Origin: Acidimicrobiales bacterium
GTDB lineage: Bacteria; Actinomycetota; Acidimicrobiia; Acidimicrobiales; Poriferisodaliceae
Assembly: GCA_020631315.1 (NCBI GenBank)
Contig: JAHDHM010000162.1
Coordinates: 1 to 7,701, forward strand
Direction: 5' to 3'
DNA: 7,701 bases
The notes under the pieces are model-generated. The model was not told the origin of the DNA and did not search any database. It was given only the letters and a program-made list of their open reading frames with translations. The translations under genes and the position numbers were made by a program. Shown here piece after piece: positions 1-5,150 of the stretch. Position 1 is the stretch's first letter. Each line of letters starts with the position of its first letter.

Positions 1-61
1 ACGAGGCGGACGACACTGCGTTCACCCGCAGTGCCAGACGGAGTTGTTGTTCCTTGGTCAT
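1..61 (-). CDS. N-terminal fragment of an unidentified protein, cut by the window edge
   Basis: On the minus strand an ATG at 61-59 opens a frame with no stop up to the window edge, giving 20 codons that begin MTKEQQLRLALRVN. The mix of charged and Leu/Ala residues looks like a natural protein start. It also resembles the cytoplasmic lead-in of small multi-pass membrane proteins, but no membrane segment lies within the visible part, so no family can be named. There is no convincing Shine-Dalgarno sequence (only a GGA about 11 bases upstream). The gene would be divergent from the DUF4262 gene, with about 100 bases between the two starts, which is a normal promoter-sized spacer. The call rests on codon plausibility and geometry only; the alternative is that this is noncoding. 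Confidence 0.5.
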   Translation of the reverse strand, partial: MTKEQQLRLALRVNAVSSAS

Positions 62-95
62 GTGATCAACGATCCATGGAACAGGTCGTCGTGGC

Positions 96-114
96 GATGA
101 CGTGACAGGTCATC
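96..114. promoter_or_regulatory. Inverted repeat in the divergent spacer, possible operator
   Basis: GATGAC (96-101) and GTCATC (109-114) form perfect 6-bp arms around a 7-base centre (GTGACAG). The repeat sits between the divergent starts at 61 and 162, where a regulator could act on both genes. No clear -10/-35 pair was found on either strand in 62-161. Six-base arms can arise by chance in a GC-rich spacer, so this is only a candidate. Confidence 0.25.
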
Positions 115-161
115 TCGACGCGACCCGCAGTCCGAGCCGCACACCCGCCAGACTGTGGAGC

Positions 162-641
162 ATGAGTGAGCTCCAGTACGACCCGATGTCCCACCGGGAG
201 AAGATCGACTGGATGCTCGAGTCCCAGGGCTGGGGCATCGAGCCGGTGCGCGCCGTCGACGATCCCAGGTCACCGTTCCCGACGTACTCCTACACGTTCG
301 GGCTCGAGGCGCTGATCGGCCACCCCGAGATCTGCATCGTCGGCCTGTCGGCAGCTGCCTCGCAGGGGCTGCTCGACATGACGGTGTCGAACCTGAAGCA
401 GGGCGTGCAGCTCCCGATCGACCAGCAGTTCGTCGGGCTGCTCGACAACGATCTGCGGTCGATGCTGGTGACAGTCGACCTCACGAAGCACCAGCAGCGC
501 TTCCCGACACCGCCGATCATCTACGGCGATCAGCCGTGGCGGATGGTCCAGTTGGTATGGCCACACCAGTCCGGCGTGTTCCCTTGGGAAGAGGGCTGGC
601 CGCATGCGATGCGTCTGACCCAACCACTGCTCGATCGCTGA
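162..641 (+). CDS. DUF4262 domain protein
   Basis: A 159-residue protein matching the DUF4262 family, whose biochemical role is unknown. The family pattern is visible in order: an N-terminal helix (KIDWMLESQGWGIEPV, about 14-29), the core strand YSYTFGLEALIGHPEICIVGL (split here as YSYTFGL 42-48 and GHPEICIVGL 53-62), and the C-terminal block QLVWPHQSGVFPWEEGW (130-146) followed by QPLL. There is no signal peptide or membrane segment, so it is probably cytosolic. I chose the ATG at 162. An in-frame GTG at 102 would add 20 Arg/Ser/Pro-rich residues that look untranslated and lie over the candidate operator. An in-frame ATG at 186 is also possible. The only ribosome-site-like bases are GGAG directly before the ATG, which is too close to be typical. 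The next gene starts 17 bases after the stop, so the two are probably cotranscribed. Confidence 0.85.
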   Translation: MSELQYDPMSHREKIDWMLESQGWGIEPVRAVDDPRSPFPTYSYTFGLEALIGHPEICIVGLSAAASQGLLDMTVSNLKQGVQLPIDQQFVGLLDNDLRSMLVTVDLTKHQQRFPTPPIIYGDQPWRMVQLVWPHQSGVFPWEEGWPHAMRLTQPLLDR

Positions 642-645
642 TCTC

Positions 646-650
646 GGAGG
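646..650 (+). promoter_or_regulatory. Ribosome binding site that fixes the GTG start at 659
   Basis: GGAGG at 646-650 lies 8 bases before a GTG at 659-661. It is the best Shine-Dalgarno match in this part of the window. It decides the start of the small acidic gene in favour of 659 rather than the earlier in-frame ATG at 536, which lies inside the DUF4262 gene. Confidence 0.75.
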
Positions 651-658
651 TACTCGAC

Positions 659-931
659 GTGGACGCCGCAACGAACCCTCAGGCCGAGTCCGTCGATGAT
701 GGCGAGCGCTCGGCCGATGATGCCGAGCTCGCAGCGTTCGAGGAGCGCCTCGAGACCCCTCGCCTCAAGCGGGGCACGGCCGCTGCAGCACCGGCGCTCG
801 CCGCGGCGATGCTCGCCGTGGGCGAGGTCATCGAGCCCGACAAGACCGAGGCCGTCGTGGAGATGCGATCGAGCGAGCCGGTCGACCCCGAGCTCGCCCT
901 CGACTTCGGCGAGCTGCCGCCCCTCGACTGA
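659..931 (+). CDS. Small acidic protein of unknown function
   Basis: A 90-residue protein that I do not recognise. By my count it has 22 Asp/Glu against 7 Arg/Lys, so it is strongly acidic. The first 33 residues are polar and acidic and likely helical (DDAELAAFEERLE, 20-32). A short basic patch follows (RLKRG, 35-39), then an Ala-rich hydrophobic stretch (about 41-54, AAAAPALAAAMLAV) and an acidic tail ending in Pro-Pro-Leu-Asp. The Ala-rich stretch is too short and weak to call a membrane helix confidently. The start is GTG, set by the GGAGG at 646-650. The gene follows DUF4262 by 17 bases, so an operon is likely. It converges on ybaK, with only 18 bases between the two stop codons. That the frame is coding rests on its ribosome site, its tight spacing and its balanced composition. 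Confidence 0.7.
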   Translation: MDAATNPQAESVDDGERSADDAELAAFEERLETPRLKRGTAAAAPALAAAMLAVGEVIEPDKTEAVVEMRSSEPVDPELALDFGELPPLD

Positions 932-934
932 GGG
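921..934. terminator. Small hairpin over the stop codon, possible weak terminator
   Basis: CCCTC (921-925) pairs perfectly with GAGGG (930-934) around a GACT tetraloop. The TGA stop at 929-931 lies in the loop and the 3' arm. It falls at the junction of two convergent genes, where a two-way terminator would be expected. No T-run follows on either strand and the stem is only 5 bp, so an intrinsic terminator is doubtful. Confidence 0.25.
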
Positions 935-949
935 CGACGACAGGCCCGG

Positions 950-1420
950 TCACCAGACGGCGATCGGCGCCCGGGTCGCGCTGAGCACCGAACACAGGTC
1001 GTCCGGTGCGACGGCGATCTCGAGCCCTCGGCGTCCGGCGCTGACCAGCATCTCGTCCCATGCGTCGCACGTCTCGTCGACGAAGGTCGGGAGCGGCTTG
1101 CGCTGGCCGAAGGGGCTGATGCCGCCGACGACGTACCCCGAGCTGCGCTGGGCGACGGCGGGGTCGGCCATCTCGGCTCGTTTCCCACCGGCGGTCTTCG
1201 CGACCGCCTTGAGGTCCAGCATCGTCGATGCGGGGACGACACCGACGACCAGCCCGACACCGGTCACGTCGGCGACCAGTGTCTTGAAGATCTGCTCGGG
1301 TTCGAGGCCGAGCGCCTCCGCTGCCTCCATGGCGAACGACGGATGTGCCGGGTCGTGTTCGTAGGACAGGACCCGATGTTCGATGCCCGCAGCGACGAGC
1401 TGATCGATCGCTGGCGTCAC
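950..1420 (-). CDS. ybaK: YbaK/EbsC-type Cys-tRNA(Pro) deacylase
   Basis: A 156-residue single-domain protein of the YbaK/ProX editing superfamily, the usual full length. Members hydrolyse mischarged aminoacyl-tRNA in trans, classically Cys-tRNA(Pro) made by prolyl-tRNA synthetase, and act in the cytosol. Visible signatures are IFKTLVAD (44-51), with the conserved lysine (Lys46) reported as essential in the family, then LDLKAVAKTAGGKRAEMA (68-85), and the glycine-rich block GYVVGGISPFGQRKPLP (95-111) followed by the FVDE strand. The start is GTG (1420-1418) and overlaps the rhomboid stop codon as GTGA, which implies translational coupling. The protein is probably active because all family blocks are intact. 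Which tRNA it edits (Cys-tRNA(Pro) or another mischarged species) cannot be told from sequence alone. Confidence 0.93.
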   Translation of the reverse strand: MTPAIDQLVAAGIEHRVLSYEHDPAHPSFAMEAAEALGLEPEQIFKTLVADVTGVGLVVGVVPASTMLDLKAVAKTAGGKRAEMADPAVAQRSSGYVVGGISPFGQRKPLPTFVDETCDAWDEMLVSAGRRGLEIAVAPDDLCSVLSATRAPIAVW

Positions 1421-2268
1421 CCGAGTGAACTCAGCAGTCGGTCGAAGGCGATGTCGGCTGCGAGCAGGGTTCCGTAGAAGAGCACCGCGATGGCCGCCAC
1501 GGTCGCGGCGGCGACGAGCGGCGTCCTGCCAGACGGTGTGGTGGCGCCACGCGGACCGGGGTCGAGCAGGAGTCCGGCGAGCGCTCCCGTCACGAGGCCA
1601 CCGAGGTGACCACCGATCGAGATGTTCGGCACCACGAACGAGATGATCACGTTGATGATGATGAGGCCACCGATGCCCGACTGCATGACGCTGATCCCAC
1701 GACGCTGCATCAAGACCGCGACCGCGCCCATGAGCCCGTACACCGCTCCGGAGGCTCCGACGGTCGCCGTGTTACCCGGAGCAAAGAGCAGTGCGCCGAT
1801 GGAGCCGCCGAGCAGCGACAACGCGTAGAGACCGGCGAAACGACCGACCCCGAAGAGCCGCTCAAGCATCGATCCGAGCTGGAACAGAAGGAGCATGTTG
1901 AAGCCGATGTGCATGATCGAGCCATGGAGGAAGGCACCGGTGATCGCCCGGTACCACTCTCCGTCTCGCTCGATGCCGACCGCCCAGGTCGCGAGATCAC
2001 CCTGTGCCTGCGACCCAGGTGCAGCCGAGAGGAAGGCCAACACGTTCACGGCGATCAGTGCGTACGTCACGTACGGCGTGCCGAGGGCGACGGCCGTGCG
2101 GACCCGTTCGCTCGTCGACGGAGCCGACGCCTTGCGGCAGTCGACGCAGTGGGCACCGACCGACGCTGACTTCAGACAGTCGGAACATGCCGGCGTGCCG
2201 CAGCGGGTGCAGTGACGGCCGGTCTCCCGGTCGGGATGACGAACACAGACTTCGTCCACGAACGGCAC
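1417..2268 (-). CDS. Rhomboid-family intramembrane serine protease with N-terminal zinc-binding module
   Basis: A 283-residue integral membrane protein. Residues 8-44 carry paired metal ligands (Cys8/His11, Cys20/Cys23, Cys28/Cys31, Cys41/Cys44), a B-box or zinc-ribbon-like pattern common in actinobacterial rhomboids. A first membrane segment lies near 64-82. The rhomboid core follows: EWYRAITGAFLHGSIMH (104-120), then HIGFNMLLLF (120-129) with the oxyanion-type Asn124, the catalytic GASGAVYG (171-178) with nucleophile Ser173, and GGHLGGL (219-225) with the catalytic His221. A last hydrophobic segment at about 251-271 makes a seventh helix after the six-helix core. Both dyad residues are present, so it is likely an active protease; the substrate is unknown. 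The start is GTG at 2268 with AGGA 10 bases upstream (2279-2282). A second in-frame GTG lies three codons further in. The gene follows DUF1501 by 60 bases and overlaps ybaK by four. Confidence 0.93.
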   Translation of the reverse strand: MPFVDEVCVRHPDRETGRHCTRCGTPACSDCLKSASVGAHCVDCRKASAPSTSERVRTAVALGTPYVTYALIAVNVLAFLSAAPGSQAQGDLATWAVGIERDGEWYRAITGAFLHGSIMHIGFNMLLLFQLGSMLERLFGVGRFAGLYALSLLGGSIGALLFAPGNTATVGASGAVYGLMGAVAVLMQRRGISVMQSGIGGLIIINVIISFVVPNISIGGHLGGLVTGALAGLLLDPGPRGATTPSGRTPLVAAATVAAIAVLFYGTLLAADIAFDRLLSSLG

Positions 2269-2328
2269 GATATCGGTGTCCTGAACCGGCCCGGCCTCGC
2301 CCCACGACGCCTCAGTGCCCGACCAGTC

Positions 2329-3603
2329 TCAGGTGCTCACCAGACCCAGATCCTCGTACGCACCGCCGAGGATCTCGCTCGTCGGTCCCCCGAGCCACTC
2401 GAGCGCCACCTGATACAGCGCCCTCGTGTCGACGTCCGGCCGGAGGTCGCCGTCGACGAGACTCGAGAGATCCCAGCCACCGCGCAGACCGCCGTGGACG
2501 TCGGCGCCGGCGAGGAACTGCACGCCGGCCCGGCCGTGGTCGGTGCCGTAGCTGCCGTTCTGTGCGACCCGGCGACCGAACTCCGAGGTCGTCAGCACCA
2601 GCACGTCATCGCCGTGACCCTGCTGTTCGATGCGATCGAGGAATCCGGCGATGCCGGTGGCCACGTCGGACAAGAGGCCGGCGTGCGTACCCAGCTGGTC
2701 GGCGTGGGTGTCGAAGCCACCACCGGACACCACGATCACCTCGGTGCCGAGGTCAGCGTCGATGAGGCCGGCGGCGGTGTCGAGCAGCGAGGCGAAGGTG
2801 GTCCCGGCAGTGATGTCGGTGGTGCCACCGGATCCGGTGATCTCGGCCAGCGACGCTGCGGCATCGAGACCCTGGTCGAGCGCAGCGCCCTGCGCTCCAC
2901 CGAGCATCCGCAACGTCCGGGCGTACCCGTCGACGTCGAGTCCACGGCCGCCGTTCAGGCCGAAGGTCGCCGGGTCGTCGACGACGATGGCCGAGGTGTC
3001 GTGAGCGTCGAGGGCGGCGGCACGGCCGCCCAGGCTCACGAGCCGCATCGGTGAATCGTCGCCGGTGGCGGTGAGATCGGCCCAGCGGCCGAGCCAGCCG
3101 GTCGTGTTGGCCTGGCCGGGTGTCGCCGAGAACCAGTCGTCCATGGCGGCGAAGTGCGACCGGCTGGCGTTCTCGTAGCCGACGCCGGCGACCGCGGCGA
3201 TCTGACCGTCGTTCCACCGGCCGAGCAACGGCGCCATCGAGGGGTGGAAACCGAGACCGGATCCGTCGGACAGCGCGAGTACCTCGGACTCGGCGAGCGC
3301 GACATCTGGACGAAGGTCGCGGTAGCGACCGTCGGACGGCACGAGGGTGTTCAACGCGTCGTTGCCGCCGTTCATCTGGACGACCACGAGCACATTGCCA
3401 CCGCTACGGGGCTGTTCGACCGCTTCGGTCGTGGTCGTCGCGGTCGGCATCTGGTCGATGGTCGGCGGCACGGTGGTCGGGGCCACCGCCGATGCGGTGG
3501 TCGCGTCGACGCTGGCGCCGCTGCCGGTCGCCATGGCCTGGTAGCCGACGACGCCGGTGGCTCCGGCGACGCTCATCGTGGTCAGGAATCGTCTGCGGTC
3601 CAT
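2329..3603 (-). CDS. DUF1501 protein with Tat signal peptide
   Basis: A 424-residue DUF1501 protein. The family is grouped with alkaline phosphatase/sulfatase-like folds, but no enzyme activity is established. The N-terminus DRRRFL (2-7) matches the twin-arginine motif. A modest hydrophobic stretch (about 8-24) follows, with an AMA site at 23-25, so export as a folded protein is expected. Residues about 33-66 are a Thr/Pro/Ala-rich linker. The mature domain shows NGGNDALNTLVP (78-89), SHFAAMDDWFSA (149-160), SGGGFDTHADQLG (293-305), TTSEFGRRVAQNGSYGTDHG (338-357) and a closing LGG block, all typical of the family. The Asp/His residues in these blocks are candidate metal ligands by analogy only. 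The ATG at 3603 is preceded by a purine-rich but weak ribosome site (AGAGAA). The gene is the usual partner of DUF1800, which lies 108 bases upstream across a tandem repeat. Confidence 0.92.
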   Translation of the reverse strand: MDRRRFLTTMSVAGATGVVGYQAMATGSGASVDATTASAVAPTTVPPTIDQMPTATTTTEAVEQPRSGGNVLVVVQMNGGNDALNTLVPSDGRYRDLRPDVALAESEVLALSDGSGLGFHPSMAPLLGRWNDGQIAAVAGVGYENASRSHFAAMDDWFSATPGQANTTGWLGRWADLTATGDDSPMRLVSLGGRAAALDAHDTSAIVVDDPATFGLNGGRGLDVDGYARTLRMLGGAQGAALDQGLDAAASLAEITGSGGTTDITAGTTFASLLDTAAGLIDADLGTEVIVVSGGGFDTHADQLGTHAGLLSDVATGIAGFLDRIEQQGHGDDVLVLTTSEFGRRVAQNGSYGTDHGRAGVQFLAGADVHGGLRGGWDLSSLVDGDLRPDVDTRALYQVALEWLGGPTSEILGGAYEDLGLVST

Positions 3604-3622
3604 GATCAGTTCTCTGTGCTCT

Positions 3623-3704
3623 CTCGGTCTGCTCTGCGAGGCTCTCTCGGTCTGCTCTGCGAGGCTCTCGGTCTGCTCTGCGAGGCTCTCGGTCTGCTCT
3701 GCGG
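3623..3704. repeat. Four-copy 21/23-bp direct tandem repeat between DUF1800 and DUF1501
   Basis: On the plus strand the 16-base core CTCGGTCTGCTCTGCG begins at 3623, 3646, 3667 and 3688, giving periods of 23, 21 and 21. The first three copies continue with AGGCT; the last diverges after the core. The junctions form small perfect hairpins, CGAG-GCT-CTCG at 3660-3670 and 3681-3691. The first junction (3637-3649) has the same stem with a loop lengthened by CT, which accounts for the 23-base period. The array fills most of the 108-base gap and ends about 20 bases before the DUF1501 start, so it lies in the untranslated leader of that gene in the transcript. Copies are nearly identical, pointing to recent slippage. 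It is not a CRISPR, as there are no spacers. Confidence 0.9.
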
Positions 3705-3711
3705 GCCGGCG

Positions 3712-5010
3712 TCAGCGGACGACGACGTCGTCGGACACGAGGGCTGCGGCGAGGCCCTCGACGGGTGATGCCGCGCTCCGGATGGCCGCAGCGGTCTGGT
3801 CGGAGAACGCTGCGACGCCGAGCGATGTGGCGAGCATGGCGAGATCGCCCGCGACGACGGCGCGTCGCGCAGCGCCCTCGGTCGGCGCTGCGGCGGCGAG
3901 CTGCAGCGCGAGGTTGGCCCGGGCCAGCACGGGCGTGGTCGAGAGCCAGGCCGTACCGCGGGGCCAGCCGGCGACGTTGGGCGGCGCCATGGGCACCTGC
4001 CCGGCGGAGCGCAGCAGGAGGGCTGCACCTCTCGGCACCGAACGGAGCTCGAGCGCTCGCATGGCCGCAACCGTCCAGGGGAGCGGCGACACGACCTCGG
4101 ATGTCAGCGCCGATGGGTCACTCGCACCGTGGAGAAGGATCGTGCGCAGCAGGGGACGGAACCGGTAGCCGTCGGCGGCGAAGTCCCGGCCCCAGGTGTC
4201 GGTGAGTTCGACCGGTAGACCAGGCCCGAGCAGGTGGCGGGCGATGCTGCGTGCGACGAAGGGCCCGCAGGCACCGTGGGCGAGCACTGCGTCGATCACC
4301 GTGTCGACGTCGTGCACTCCGTCGACGCCCAGGTAGCGCTGCGGGGTGTCGTCGTGGCGACGGGGCCGGTACAGCGCGGGTGAACCTGTGGGGTCCCGGC
4401 GATCGATGGACCAGCCGGTGAGCGCCCGGGCACCCGCCTGGACGTCGGCTTCGGTGTAGTTGCCGATGCCGAGCGCGAACAGCTCGAGCAGTTCACGCGA
4501 GTAGTTCTCGTTGGGGGCCTCGCCGGTCGACTGGGCGCCGTTGAGGTACAGCAACATCGCCGGATCGACCGTGACCTCGCGCAGGAGCGTGCGCAGATCG
4601 CCGTCGAGCGCCTGGCTGCGGAACAGCCGGAGCTGTCGGACCATCAGCCGGGAGTCGCGCACTTCGGACAGCGCCGACACGAGATGCCCGTGCCAGAACC
4701 ACGTCATCTGCTCGAGCAGCGGCTGCGGGCTCTCGATCATCGACGCGACCCACGCTTCGATGGCCCGCAGGGATGCCTCACGCCGTCCACGGTTGTCGTC
4801 GCGGGCAACCGCGAGATCGAGCCCTGCCCACGGATCCGGTGCTGCGGCGGCGCCGGATCCGGCCGGGTCGACGAACCACTCGACCGCCTCGGCGACGGAT
4901 CGCCCGGTCAGTCGATCGAGATCAGCGGGCGCCGCACCCATGGCGGCGTGCTGCCACAGCCACGCGTTGGCCGTCGCAGTGCCGTTTCGTCGCCGCAGAA
5001 GGGTGAACAT
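3712..5010 (-). CDS. DUF1800 family protein
   Basis: A 432-residue DUF1800 protein; the family has no established biochemical function. Its blocks are intact and in order: EQMTWFWHGHLVSAL (100-114), YLNGAQSTGEAPNENYSREL (155-174) running into LELFALGIGNYTEADV (175-190) and ARALTGWSI (194-202), the RRHDDTPQRYLG segment (217-228), and GQVPMAPPNVAGWPRG (337-352) with Trp355 after it. The C-terminus (ALVSDDVVVR) sits where the family's usual SPEFQ-R ending falls, so the TGA at 3714-3712 looks like the true end. The N-terminus (MFTLLRRRNG) has no signal peptide or membrane segment, unlike the Tat-targeted DUF1501 partner. The length is near or slightly under that usual for the family. The start ATG at 5010 has GGAG six bases upstream. 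DUF1501 is in the same reading frame downstream, separated by one stop codon and 36 open codons. Confidence 0.92.
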   Translation of the reverse strand: MFTLLRRRNGTATANAWLWQHAAMGAAPADLDRLTGRSVAEAVEWFVDPAGSGAAAAPDPWAGLDLAVARDDNRGRREASLRAIEAWVASMIESPQPLLEQMTWFWHGHLVSALSEVRDSRLMVRQLRLFRSQALDGDLRTLLREVTVDPAMLLYLNGAQSTGEAPNENYSRELLELFALGIGNYTEADVQAGARALTGWSIDRRDPTGSPALYRPRRHDDTPQRYLGVDGVHDVDTVIDAVLAHGACGPFVARSIARHLLGPGLPVELTDTWGRDFAADGYRFRPLLRTILLHGASDPSALTSEVVSPLPWTVAAMRALELRSVPRGAALLLRSAGQVPMAPPNVAGWPRGTAWLSTTPVLARANLALQLAAAAPTEGAARRAVVAGDLAMLATSLGVAAFSDQTAAAIRSAASPVEGLAAALVSDDVVVR

Positions 5011-5016
5011 GCCTCG

Positions 5017-5020
5017 CTCC
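5017..5020 (-). promoter_or_regulatory. Ribosome binding site of the DUF1800 gene
   Basis: On the minus strand GGAG ends six bases before the ATG at 5010-5008. It supports this start, which matters because the protein has no export signal under it. Confidence 0.65.
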
Positions 5021-5036
5021 GATCTCGGGTGCTCAT

Positions 5037-5058
5037 GAGTCGGATCGGTCGCCGACTC
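5037..5058. promoter_or_regulatory. Inverted repeat upstream of DUF1800, possible operator or weak terminator
   Basis: GAGTCGG (5037-5043) and CCGACTC (5052-5058) are perfect 7-bp arms around an 8-base centre (ATCGGTCG). The repeat lies 27 bases upstream of the DUF1800 start and about 92 bases after the oxidoreductase stop. Part of it (TCGGTCGC, 5045-5052) is also the reverse complement of GCGACCGA at 5122-5129, so alternative pairing is possible in the same spacer. No T-run follows on the minus strand, so a classical terminator is unlikely. An operator or leader structure for the DUF1800/DUF1501 unit is the more natural reading. No clear promoter hexamers were found in 5011-5150. Confidence 0.35.
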
Positions 5059-5150
5059 GTGCCACCTGATGGTGCGAGTGAGATGTGAGCGATGTGTGTG
5101 CCGGGCGGGAGGGTCGTGTGTGCGACCGACTCAGGGCGATGGGAGCCTGC

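Noticed and set aside
102..161. Longer DUF4262 start at GTG 102
   Set aside because: It adds 20 Arg/Ser/Pro-rich residues without family support, and the codons overlap the inverted repeat in the divergent spacer.
536..658. Longer start of the small acidic protein at ATG 536
   Set aside because: The extra part lies within the DUF4262 gene in another frame, while GGAGG sits 8 bases before the GTG at 659.
3623..3704. CRISPR array
   Set aside because: Repeat units abut one another with no unique spacers, and there are no cas genes.
3604..3714. Selenocysteine or programmed TGA readthrough joining DUF1800 to DUF1501
   Set aside because: DUF1800 ends at its normal family end point, DUF1501 has its own ATG and Tat signal (which must be N-terminal to work), and the repeat's 2-base slip breaks any heptad register. 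Kept only as a low-interest observation.
2212..3768. Plus-strand open frames over the rhomboid end, DUF1501 and the repeat
   Set aside because: They are antisense to DUF1501, have no recognisable domain, and carry the biased composition expected of the opposite strand of a coding gene.
3606..4070. Minus-strand 154-codon frame running through the repeat
   Set aside because: It overlaps DUF1800 in another frame and reads as Ser/Arg/Pro-rich low complexity.
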